This document shows positions 1-7,064 of a stretch of DNA of 19,830 nucleotides, piece by piece. Below the pieces are notes generated by a model. The model had not been told where the DNA came from and did not search any database. It worked only from the letters and a program-made list of their open reading frames with translations. The translations under genes were made by a program, and so were the position numbers. The number at the start of each line of letters is the position of its first letter. Position 1 is the stretch's first letter. Origin of the DNA: Methylophilaceae bacterium UBA7525 (GTDB taxonomy: Bacteria; Pseudomonadota; Gammaproteobacteria; Burkholderiales; Methylophilaceae); the NCBI GenBank assembly GCA_002479405.1, contig DLMX01000114.1:946-20775 (forward strand). The letters are read 5' to 3'.

Positions 1-302
1 GTCAGCATGCCGCCGAGCCAGCGGTGATTGACAAAGGAACAGCCAGCGCGCTGGGCTTCTTCCTTGACGATTTCACGAGCCTGACGTTTTGTGCCAACGA
101 ACAGGATACGACCCTTGTTTGCAGCAAGTTGACGCACATATTTCAGTGCATCTTCAAACATGGGCAGGGATTTTTCCAGATTGACGATATGGATCTTGTT
201 ACGGTCACCGAAGATGAACGGTGCCATTTTTGGATTCCAATAACGGGTTTGATGGCCGAAGTGAACCCCGGCTTCCAGCATTTGACGCATAGTTACGGAC
301 AT
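1..302 (-). CDS. rpsB: 30S ribosomal protein S2, 5' part (truncated by window edge)
   Basis: Small-subunit ribosomal protein S2, which binds late on the 30S body near the anti-Shine-Dalgarno region with S1. Read on the minus strand from the ATG at 302-300, the frame opens MSVTMRQMLEAGVHFGHQTR and continues with the S2 signatures FIFGDRNKIHIVNLEKS, GRILFVGTKRQAR and NHRWLGGMLT. About 100 codons are present; S2 is normally about 240-250 residues, so the 3' part lies outside the window. A GGAG Shine-Dalgarno lies just upstream (complement of 309-312). The gene is divergent from map, a common betaproteobacterial arrangement. The identification is near certain from these conserved blocks. Confidence 0.97.
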   Translation of the reverse strand, partial: MSVTMRQMLEAGVHFGHQTRYWNPKMAPFIFGDRNKIHIVNLEKSLPMFEDALKYVRQLAANKGRILFVGTKRQAREIVKEEAQRAGCSFVNHRWLGGML

Positions 303-510
303 AATAGTCTCCAGTAAGGGTTAATGCTTCCACACTCCCAACAACACCTGCCGAGCTGGAATTCGTCAGCTGAGACTGGCACCCTGTACGGGGAATGTGT
401 GCAGATTTCCATCTGTCAGGATGATTCCTGCCAAATGGGTGCAATATGCTACCATAAGCGCCTGTCTGGATTCAAGGAAAATTAGGCTTTCGGAGCCGCA
501 CAAAGGCATT
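303..510. promoter_or_regulatory. Divergent rpsB/map intergenic region
   Basis: This 208-bp gap separates two divergently transcribed genes and must hold both promoters. No near-consensus -35/-10 pair stands out. TATGCT and TACCAT around 446-456 are possible but weak -10 boxes for map. A small inverted repeat, AGCTG (354-358) with CAGCT (367-371), would lie in the rpsB leader and may be part of its 5' UTR structure. No known S2 leader motif was confirmed by eye. Confidence 0.4.
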
Positions 511-1314
511 ATGGCAATCACCATCAAGAACAACACCGATATCGAAAAAATGCGCGTAGCAGGCAAGCTGGCCTCTGAAGTGCTGGATTTTATCACCCCT
601 CACGTCAAACCCGGCATCACCACCGGCGAGCTGGATAAGCTGTGCCATGACTACATGGTCAATGTGCAAAAGACCATTCCGGCTCCGCTGAATTATGCAC
701 CCCCGGGCCATGCGCCCTACCCCAAATCCATATGCACTTCGGTCAACCACCAGATCTGCCACGGCGTACCCGGCGAAAAGATCCTGAAAAACGGCGATAT
801 CGTCAATCTGGACATCACCGTCATCAAGGACGGCTATCACGGCGACACCAGCCGCATGTTCTGCGTCGGCGAGCCGTCGATCCAGGCTAGGCGCCTGTGC
901 GACATAACGTATGACTGCATGTGGCTGGGCATCGCCCAAGTCAGGCCGGGTGCCACGCTAGGCGACATCGGCCACGCCATACAGTCCTACGCCGAGAAAA
1001 ACGGTTACAGCGTTGTGCGCGAGTTCTGCGGTCACGGCATCGGCAAGAAATTCCACGAAGACCCGCAAGTACTCCACTACGGCAGACCCGGCAGCGGCCT
1101 CAAACTGCAGGCCGGCATGATTTTCACCATCGAGCCCATGATCAACGCCGGCAGGCGCGATATCAAGCAGTTGAACGACGGCTGGACCATCGTCACCAAG
1201 GACCATAGCCTCTCGGCCCAATGGGAGCATACCGTGCTGGTGACTGAAACCGGCCATGAAGTGCTGACCGTTTCCGCCGGCGCACCCGCACCGGCTACCG
1301 TCATACAGGCATAA
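511..1314 (+). CDS. map: Type I methionine aminopeptidase
   Basis: Cytosolic metalloprotease that removes the initiator methionine from nascent proteins. The 267-residue product has the pita-bread fold ligands in order: D101 (NLDITV), D112 (HGDTSRMF), H175 (CGHGIG), E208 (FTIEPM) and E239 (QWEHTV), with the conserved His near residue 84 (CHGVP). The start at 511 gives the usual N-terminus MAITIKNNTDIEKMR and has AAAGG at 502-506 as ribosome-binding site. The upstream in-frame ATG at 397 would add 38 non-homologous residues. glnD begins 2 nt after the stop, so the two are probably co-transcribed, as in many betaproteobacteria. Confidence 0.96.
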   Translation: MAITIKNNTDIEKMRVAGKLASEVLDFITPHVKPGITTGELDKLCHDYMVNVQKTIPAPLNYAPPGHAPYPKSICTSVNHQICHGVPGEKILKNGDIVNLDITVIKDGYHGDTSRMFCVGEPSIQARRLCDITYDCMWLGIAQVRPGATLGDIGHAIQSYAEKNGYSVVREFCGHGIGKKFHEDPQVLHYGRPGSGLKLQAGMIFTIEPMINAGRRDIKQLNDGWTIVTKDHSLSAQWEHTVLVTETGHEVLTVSAGAPAPATVIQA

Positions 1315-1316
1315 GC

Positions 1317-3893
1317 TTGACCCGGGTCACTCAGGAGCCGGACACCTTCGCCAGAAGCTGGCGTCTGCGCTTGCAGCGCGAGCAGGCTGCACTAAAATCC
1401 GAATTTGATGCAGATGCCAATACCTCGCACCTGCTCAAACGGCATAGCCGGCTGGTCGATGCCCTGCTGCAAGACTTGTGGCTGGCGGCAAAAATCAGTC
1501 CGGAGGTCTGCCTGATCGCGGTCGGCGGCTATGGACGCGGCGAACTTTTCCCTCATTCCGATGTGGATCTGCTGATCCTGCTGCCGGAACAACCCAATGC
1601 CGATATCGACCGCTCAATAGAATCCCTGATCGGCCTGTTCTGGGATATCGGCCTGGCAGTCGGCCACAGCGTCAGGAACCTGCAGGAATGTGCGGAAGAA
1701 GCCGCCAAGGATGCTACCGTACAGACCAATCTACTGGAGTCGCGCTATCTGATTGGCGACAAGGGTCTCTATCGACGTTTTGAGAGTCTGCTTGCCGGCC
1801 TCATCAAGCCAGCCGAGTTTTTTCTGGCCAAGATGCTGGAGCAGCAGCAACGTCATGCCCGCTTCAACGATACTGCCTATAACCTGGAACCGAATATCAA
1901 GGAAAGCCCCGGCGGCCTGCGCGATTTGCAGAATGTGCTGTGGATCTGTCGCAGCCTGGGCCTTGGGCATGACTGGGGAGCACTGGTCAGGCACGGATTG
2001 ATCACGCAATCCGAGGCGCGGCAGATTCGCCGCCATGAGCGCCATCTGCAGATGTTGCGCATCCGCCTGCATTATCTGGCCAATCGCCGCGAGGACAGGC
2101 TGATCTTCGATTTCCAGAATGATATGGCCAAGGCGCTGGGCTTCAGCAACACACCGCGACGACGCGCCAGCGAGCAGCTGATGTATGGTTTTTACAACAG
2201 CGCAAAGTTCATCAGCCTGATGAACGACATCCTGCTGCAGCTGCTGGAAGAGCGCATCAAACCCGATGATTTAGCAACGACCCCAATCAACGCACGTTTC
2301 GAAGCACGCCACGGCCAGCTTGAGATCAAGTCGACCAGCATCCTGCAGCGCGATCCCTCGGCCATATTGGAGAGCTTCCTGCTGCTGGAGCAGCATCAGG
2401 AGCTCAAGGGTATGAGCCCGGGCCTGTTGCGCACCCTGCACCGCGTCAAAAATCTGGTCAATCGTGAATTCCGCTCATCCGAAAAGAACAGGAAGCTTTT
2501 CATCCAGATATTGCAGGCACCAGTCGGCGTTACACGCGCACTCAGACTGATGAACCGCTACGGCATCCTTGGTCGCTATATACCGGCTTTTGGCCGCATC
2601 GTCGGGCAGATGCAGCATGACCTGTTCCACGTTTACACGGTCGACGAGCACATTCTGAACGTGCTGCGCAATCTGCGCCGTTTCGCGCTACCCCGCTTCA
2701 ATCATGAGTTTCCGCTCTGCAGCAGGCTTTTTTCCGAATTCGATGCGCCGCATCTGTTGTATCTGGGTGCATTGTTTCATGATATCGCCAAAGGCCGCGA
2801 CGGTGACCATTCCACGCTCGGTGCCGTAGATGCCAGAAGATTCTGCCGGCAGCATGGCTTGTCGAAACCTGACTGTGAGCTGGTCGCATGGCTGGTTGCC
2901 TCACACCTGACCATGTCAAAAGTCGCCCAGAAATCCGATCTTTCCGATCCCGCCGTGATTGAACATTTCGCCCAGCTGATGGGTGAAGAGCGCCGACTGA
3001 CTGCTCTGTATCTGCTCACGGTCGCCGATATTCGCGGCACCAGCCCCAAGGTCTGGAATCAATGGAAAGCAAAACTGCTGGAGAACCTGTTCTATGCTAC
3101 ACAGCGATTCCTGCGTGGCGACAGCACGGATGCGGAGATGGAGATCGGTCAACGCCAGGTGCAGGCCAGGGAAAGGCTCAGCTATTACGGCATCAATCCG
3201 GAAAGCTATCAGGATTTATGGAAAAATCTGGGAAAACAGTATTTTCTGCGATACGAAGCACAGGAAATCGCATGGCACACGCGCATGCTGATAGCACATG
3301 CGGACACCCCGGATGTCATCGTACGTGCACGGTTGAGCCCTGCGGGCGATGGCATTCAGACCATGATCTACACCAAGGACAGGAGTGACCTGTTTGCGCA
3401 TATCTGTTCTTTCTTCGAGCGTAGTGGCTACAACATTGTTGAAGCGCGCATCTATACCACCTTGCATGGCTATGCGCTGAACAGTTTTATCATTCTGGAT
3501 CATAATGATAAGTCGATTAGTTATCGTGATTTATTAAATTTCATCGAGTACGCACTGACCGAAAAACTGGCCATTCAATCCATTAGCATTACGCCTGTTT
3601 CAGGCCGGGTCAGCCGTCAGGTCAAACACATGCCGATTCCTACAAGTATCAGCATTCAACCGGATGGCAACACCAACAATCACACGATAGAAATCGTTGC
3701 CAATGACAGGCCAGGTTTGCTGTCCAAACTGGCAAACATTTTTCTCCAGCACGAAGTGCATCTGCACAACGCCAAGATCAACACACTCGGCAACCGGGCA
3801 GAGGATATTTTTGTGGTTTCCGGACGCGCAGGGAGCAAGCTCGGCGAGCATGGCCTGAAAAAACTGGAAGAAGAGCTGATAAGGGAGCTGTAG
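1317..3893 (+). CDS. glnD: Bifunctional uridylyltransferase/uridylyl-removing enzyme (PII sensor)
   Basis: Glutamine sensor that uridylylates PII proteins under nitrogen limitation and deuridylylates them when glutamine is high. The 858-residue length fits the family (about 850-900). An N-terminal nucleotidyltransferase motif GGYGRGELFPHSDVD lies at residues 70-84, with catalytic D82 and D84. The HD hydrolase motif is at H488-D489 (GALFHDIAKGRDGDHS). Two C-terminal ACT glutamine-sensing domains cover roughly 665-745 and 785-858 (second: IVANDRPGLLSKLANIF). The frame opens with TTG at 1317, 2 nt after the map stop and 7 nt after an AGG. No ATG precedes the conserved region, so a TTG start is likely but not proven. 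Confidence 0.95.
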   Translation: MTRVTQEPDTFARSWRLRLQREQAALKSEFDADANTSHLLKRHSRLVDALLQDLWLAAKISPEVCLIAVGGYGRGELFPHSDVDLLILLPEQPNADIDRSIESLIGLFWDIGLAVGHSVRNLQECAEEAAKDATVQTNLLESRYLIGDKGLYRRFESLLAGLIKPAEFFLAKMLEQQQRHARFNDTAYNLEPNIKESPGGLRDLQNVLWICRSLGLGHDWGALVRHGLITQSEARQIRRHERHLQMLRIRLHYLANRREDRLIFDFQNDMAKALGFSNTPRRRASEQLMYGFYNSAKFISLMNDILLQLLEERIKPDDLATTPINARFEARHGQLEIKSTSILQRDPSAILESFLLLEQHQELKGMSPGLLRTLHRVKNLVNREFRSSEKNRKLFIQILQAPVGVTRALRLMNRYGILGRYIPAFGRIVGQMQHDLFHVYTVDEHILNVLRNLRRFALPRFNHEFPLCSRLFSEFDAPHLLYLGALFHDIAKGRDGDHSTLGAVDARRFCRQHGLSKPDCELVAWLVASHLTMSKVAQKSDLSDPAVIEHFAQLMGEERRLTALYLLTVADIRGTSPKVWNQWKAKLLENLFYATQRFLRGDSTDAEMEIGQRQVQARERLSYYGINPESYQDLWKNLGKQYFLRYEAQEIAWHTRMLIAHADTPDVIVRARLSPAGDGIQTMIYTKDRSDLFAHICSFFERSGYNIVEARIYTTLHGYALNSFIILDHNDKSISYRDLLNFIEYALTEKLAIQSISITPVSGRVSRQVKHMPIPTSISIQPDGNTNNHTIEIVANDRPGLLSKLANIFLQHEVHLHNAKINTLGNRAEDIFVVSGRAGSKLGEHGLKKLEEELIREL

Positions 3894-3938
3894 TTCCGGA
3901 GCGGGTTTTGAAATCAGGAAGCTTCCGGATCGCACGCC

Positions 3939-3968
3939 AAAAAAAACGCCGGTACTAACCGGCGTTTT
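3939..3968. terminator. Bidirectional intrinsic terminator between glnD and HU
   Basis: A perfect inverted repeat, AAAACGCCGG (3943-3952) and CCGGCGTTTT (3959-3968), encloses a six-base loop TACTAA. On the plus strand the stem ends in T4; on the minus strand the eight consecutive A at 3939-3946 give a U8 tract. It lies between two convergent stops (glnD 3893, HU 4000), so it can terminate both transcripts and is stronger for the HU direction. Confidence 0.85.
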
Positions 3969-3999
3969 GTTCCAACTGAAAAAGCCTCAAGGCTGAATC

Positions 4000-4272
4000 T
4001 TAGTTGAGTGCATCCTTTAGAGCCTTGCCGGCGCGGAAGCCTGGAGCCTTGCGTGCAGCAATCTTCAACTCTTGACCGGTTTGCGGGTTACGTCCGGTGC
4101 GAGCTGCACGGGCGGAAACTGTAAATGTACCAAAACCAATCAATGTAACAGTGTCGCCACTTTTCAGCGCCGCTGTAACGCTATCGGTGAATGCATCAAT
4201 CGCCTTACCTGCAGCCGCCTTGCTGATACCTGCTTCCTTGGCGACTTGTTCAATCAGTTCTGCTTTGTTCAT
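4000..4272 (-). CDS. hupB: HU-family DNA-binding protein
   Basis: Nucleoid-associated histone-like protein that bends DNA as a dimer. The 90-residue product MNKAELIEQVAKEAGISKAA... matches the family length. It has the VTLIGFGTF saddle strand and the arm motif GRNPQTGQ, with the intercalating proline at residue 63. The lysine-rich C-terminus ends KAPGFRAGKALKDALN. AAGGGAAG lies upstream of the start. The gene is convergent with glnD and terminated by the shared hairpin. Its upstream gap (4273-4465) contains a six-copy 15-bp tandem repeat. It could be named hupA or hupB; beta is the more usual choice in betaproteobacteria. Confidence 0.95.
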   Translation of the reverse strand: MNKAELIEQVAKEAGISKAAAGKAIDAFTDSVTAALKSGDTVTLIGFGTFTVSARAARTGRNPQTGQELKIAARKAPGFRAGKALKDALN

Positions 4273-4298
4273 TTAGAAACTTCCCTTGAGTTATTGTT

Positions 4299-4327
4299 CG
4301 GAAGGGCTATCTTAACCTAGCCCGCAA
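4299..4327 (-). promoter_or_regulatory. Possible sigma-70 promoter of the HU gene
   Basis: On the minus strand, TAAGAT is preceded at 17 bp by GTGAAA, each matching the consensus hexamers at four of six positions. The pair lies about 40-70 bp upstream of the HU ATG, a reasonable leader length. The match is weak and is given only as the best candidate in a short gap. Confidence 0.3.
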
Positions 4328-4370
4328 GCCATTTCACCACTTATTTGCACAAAACCGATGAAAATTTGCA

Positions 4371-4460
4371 CTTCATCTAAGTACACTTCATCTAAGTACA
4401 CTTCATCTAAGTACACTTCATCTAAGTACACTTCATCTAAGTACACTTCATCTAAGTATA
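4371..4460. repeat. 15-bp tandem repeat, six copies
   Basis: Six head-to-tail copies of CTTCATCTAAGTACA cover 4371-4460. The first five are identical and the last ends GTATA instead of GTACA. The array starts 5 bp after the SDR stop codon, reading on the minus strand, and ends about 100 bp before the HU start. Each unit holds short alternating dyads (ACTT...AAGT), so the array could form repeated small hairpins or a repeated binding site. The near-perfect identity suggests slippage-driven copy-number change. Confidence 0.95.
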
Positions 4461-4465
4461 CTCAA

Positions 4466-5236
4466 CTAGCGCAGGAATCTGCCGCCACTGATATCGATCA
4501 GCGCGCCATTGATATGCGACGACATGTCGCTGGCCAAAAACAGCACCGAACTTGCCACCTCTTCCGCCATGGTATTGCGCCCCAGCGGCGTCTGCTTGCG
4601 GTAGGCCTCCATCATTTCCTGAGTGGAGTGGATCTCGTGATGCTGGGTTTCCACCGTGCCCGGCATGATGGAATTGGTGCGCACATGCGGCGCCAGTTCT
4701 TTCGCCAATGTATGGGTAAAAACCATCAATGCTCCCTTGCCGGCAGCGTATGCACCGGCACCGTTGGCGCCACCGGTCTGCACTGACAAGGAAAGCAGGT
4801 TGACGATACGGCCGCTGCCGGTGGCACGCAGATGCGGAATGGCACGACGGGTGACCAGAAAGGCACTGGTCGCATTGATGTCCAGCGATTTGCGCCAGAC
4901 ATCCAGCGGACACTCCTCGATCTTTGCACGCTGCACCAGGCCGCCACTGTTGTTCACCACAATATCCAACCGCCCTGCCGCCTTTACCAGATCATCTACT
5001 ATGCGATTGGCATCTTCCTCCGTCGTCAGATCGCCTTGCAGCAACACGGCATCTATATTCTCGGCCTTGAGATCGGCCAGCAATGCCTCCGCCGCCTCCT
5101 TGCTGCGATGATAATGCAACCCGATAAAGGCGCCTGCCCGGCCAAGTGCCAGCACCGAAGCTTTGCCGATACCGACTGCGCCGCCGGTGACCAGTGCCAC
5201 CTTGCCGCTTAAGTCCAGTGTTTGTACGGGTACCAT
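4466..5236 (-). CDS. Short-chain dehydrogenase/reductase (FabG-like SDR)
   Basis: NAD(P)-dependent oxidoreductase of the classical SDR superfamily; the substrate cannot be told from sequence. From the chosen start the product is 256 residues. It has the cofactor glycine motif TGGAVGIG at 17-24, NNSG (normally NNAG) at 95-98, the catalytic YAAGK pair Y163/K167 with a preceding serine near 149-151, and a C-terminal INGALIDISGG block. The ORF extends to an ATG at 5260, but GAGGAG lies within that stretch and is correctly spaced from the ATG at 5236, so the shorter form is preferred. It could be an acetoacetyl/3-oxoacyl reductase or a sugar dehydrogenase. It faces the same way as HU. Confidence 0.85.
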   Translation of the reverse strand: MVPVQTLDLSGKVALVTGGAVGIGKASVLALGRAGAFIGLHYHRSKEAAEALLADLKAENIDAVLLQGDLTTEEDANRIVDDLVKAAGRLDIVVNNSGGLVQRAKIEECPLDVWRKSLDINATSAFLVTRRAIPHLRATGSGRIVNLLSLSVQTGGANGAGAYAAGKGALMVFTHTLAKELAPHVRTNSIMPGTVETQHHEIHSTQEMMEAYRKQTPLGRNTMAEEVASSVLFLASDMSSHINGALIDISGGRFLR

Positions 5237-5337
5237 CATGCTCTCCTCATCCATCATCAATTAGCGTTTCATTATTACACCAAGACCTGAACAGTGCGAA
5301 CAATCGGGGAAATATAGCCTTAAACGCCATTGCCAGA

Positions 5338-5408
5338 GCTGGAACGTTGCCAGCAACAACTGCCTTCCGGTGAATCCGGACTTCCGCCTCCAGGCCGGCT
5401 GATGCCGG
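5338..5408. other. Three short hairpins downstream of the pilus/secretion gene block
   Basis: Three small inverted repeats follow one another between the aspartic protease stop (5409) and the SDR gene: CCGGC-TGAT-GCCGG at 5395-5408, TCCGG-N5-CCGGA at 5366-5380 and GCTGG-N7-CCAGC at 5338-5354. None is followed by a U-tract on the minus strand, so none is a canonical intrinsic terminator. They may cap the 3' end of the long transcript or mark Rho-dependent termination. Confidence 0.4.
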
Positions 5409-6344
5409 TCAATTCAACGAAATCAGCATGGTGTCGGCGTTTTGCTGCACGCGCAACTGACTGAGCACACTCATGCCCAACAATGGCATTTCGCCACCCT
5501 TGTTGAAGCTGACTTCCATCTGCTGGAATTGGAAACCGCCTATCGTCAGGCTCTGTACGACAGCCATGCAACCTTGTACCCGCCCTGCTGCCGTGATGAA
5601 ATGCGCTGGTTTGCAGTTCTTGTCCAGATCAATTTTAGTCGCCAGGCTGTAGGGTATCGTCACCGAGGTGGCGCCGGTATCGATCATGAAAGTAATCGGA
5701 TTGCCTTCAACGCTGCCAACGACATGAAAATGCCCATCCATCTGGCGCGAAAGCTCAAGAATCTCGTTGCGGTTCGTGGCTTGCGCCACGCCATGAGCAG
5801 CAAATGAGAACATTACGGCATCGGCTGTACTACCGAACGACAGCAGGTTCATGCTGGAGCGAGACTGCCGCTCAAGATGGATCTGTTCAGGATACGGCAT
5901 CACATATCCGTCGCTGAAGCCGCTATCGAGGTTGCACCAACGGCTACCGGACAATACGGTGAAGCCATAATCACCGGCCGGCAGCACGAGGCTGGCTTTC
6001 TGCCCGGTTAACAGATAGACACCCCGATACTCCACTTCGCCGTCCGGGCTGGTCAGAATCGCCAGCACCGGATAACGGTGCTGATTATCGACGTCGATTC
6101 GCGCCGCATGCTCTGACTTTTTCACTCGCGGCGGCGCGTCGATATCAAACGCCCTGCCACTTTGCGGCGGCCGTGTGTCACAGAAGCCATCTACATTTGC
6201 ATCAGCGACCTCTGAACCATGCTCTGATTGCTGAACAGCCCCATTAAGACCGAGCTTTGCCGGCAGATCAAAGACATAGGCGGCATAGACCAGACCTGCC
6301 CACAGACCCACTACCAGCAACCAGAATAATCTTTCCGGCTTCAA
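5409..6344 (-). CDS. Membrane-anchored retropepsin-like aspartic protease (clan AA)
   Basis: The 311-residue product has an N-terminal signal-anchor (about residues 6-24, LFWLLVVGLWAGLVYAAYVF). A region of about 170 residues of unrecognised function follows. The C-terminal domain (about 200-311) is retropepsin-like: GNPITFMIDTGATSVTIP with catalytic D222 in DTGA, then a hydrophobic-hydrophobic-Gly motif PLLGMSVLSQL near 287-297. This matches the single-domain bacterial clan AA aspartic proteases that act as dimers, probably here in the periplasm. It starts 7 bp after the lipoprotein stop and is the last gene of the minus-strand block. A role in processing a machine component is inference only. 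Confidence 0.85.
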   Translation of the reverse strand: MKPERLFWLLVVGLWAGLVYAAYVFDLPAKLGLNGAVQQSEHGSEVADANVDGFCDTRPPQSGRAFDIDAPPRVKKSEHAARIDVDNQHRYPVLAILTSPDGEVEYRGVYLLTGQKASLVLPAGDYGFTVLSGSRWCNLDSGFSDGYVMPYPEQIHLERQSRSSMNLLSFGSTADAVMFSFAAHGVAQATNRNEILELSRQMDGHFHVVGSVEGNPITFMIDTGATSVTIPYSLATKIDLDKNCKPAHFITAAGRVQGCMAVVQSLTIGGFQFQQMEVSFNKGGEMPLLGMSVLSQLRVQQNADTMLISLN

Positions 6345-6351
6345 TGCAGCA

Positions 6352-7020
6352 TTACCTCATGGGGTATTTCGGCCGGCAACCCGTTGCCGAACGGCTTTTG
6401 CATGGCTCGAACAGGTAAGCATCGGCCTTTTCGATGTAGTAGGCATCGGTATTGCGCATGACATATTGATTTTCATTGACAATGGAAGTCGTCAGCAACA
6501 ATTCGACACCGGTTGGTTCCGTCATCTTGTATACATCATAGCCTGCTGCCGCGGCCAGTGTGCCTGCGGCGAGGCCGCTGGTAGAGGCATTGCGCAGCAC
6601 CCAGAAGCCAGCCACGCCACCTGTCGCCAAGCCCGGCTTGTAGCCGAATACGCTGGGGTCGAAAGAAGCGCCGTGGCGGATCACCTGTGATTCATAGCTG
6701 ATCTCGACTGCGCCTTCCCTTTTGTCCGAAACCACCATGCCGGCGTTGACCAGGCCGGTAATCATGTAATTGCGGAACGCACGATCAAAATGCGTGTTCT
6801 TGTTATCTGTTACAAAAAGCGGTCGATTCTTGATCTGCTCCTGACTGTTGACCGCCAGCCGGGTTTGCTCGACTGCATCTGCGGCAATCAGACCCCAGTG
6901 CTGCACGGCGTTGAGCTTCATCTGCTGGGAACGATCCTGCCACTTGCCCGCCGGCTGGTTGGAACAGGCGCCGAGCAAGGCTGCCAGAATGGCAATCGAG
7001 GCAAATTTCATGGACTTCAT
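6352..7020 (-). CDS. Hypothetical outer-membrane-type lipoprotein in pilus/secretion cluster
   Basis: A 222-residue predicted lipoprotein. A basic N-terminus (MKSMK), a hydrophobic stretch and the lipobox LLGAC place the lipidated cysteine at residue 19. Asn at +3 rather than Asp at +2 favours the outer membrane. The centre has a glycine/alanine-rich run (GLATGGVAGFWVLRN, GLAAGTLAAAAG) resembling a glycine-zipper or buried helix. The C-terminus carries two cysteines (EPCKSRSATGC). The ATG at 7020 is preferred because AAAGGA precedes it; an upstream TTG at 7038 would span that ribosome-binding site. I do not recognise the family. Its position after the secretin suggests a pilotin-like or secretin-accessory role, which is inference. 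Confidence 0.75.
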   Translation of the reverse strand: MKSMKFASIAILAALLGACSNQPAGKWQDRSQQMKLNAVQHWGLIAADAVEQTRLAVNSQEQIKNRPLFVTDNKNTHFDRAFRNYMITGLVNAGMVVSDKREGAVEISYESQVIRHGASFDPSVFGYKPGLATGGVAGFWVLRNASTSGLAAGTLAAAAGYDVYKMTEPTGVELLLTTSIVNENQYVMRNTDAYYIEKADAYLFEPCKSRSATGCRPKYPMR

Positions 7021-7064
7021 GCTGCTTCCTTTATTCAAAACGTTTCTGCAATAACAACCGTCAT

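Noticed and set aside
4371..4460. CRISPR array
   Set aside because: The units are contiguous 15-mers with no spacers and no cas genes nearby.
4358..4786. Plus-strand open frame starting MKICTSSKYT with SSKYT pentapeptide repeats
   Set aside because: The repeats come from the 15-bp tandem array, the rest is antisense to the SDR gene, and there is no ribosome-binding site. The frame stays open because the unit length is a multiple of three.
4821..4836. Second sigma-54-like sequence (TGGCACG...) on the plus strand inside the SDR gene
   Set aside because: The -12 half reads TGCG rather than TTGC, and it faces antisense within a coding region.
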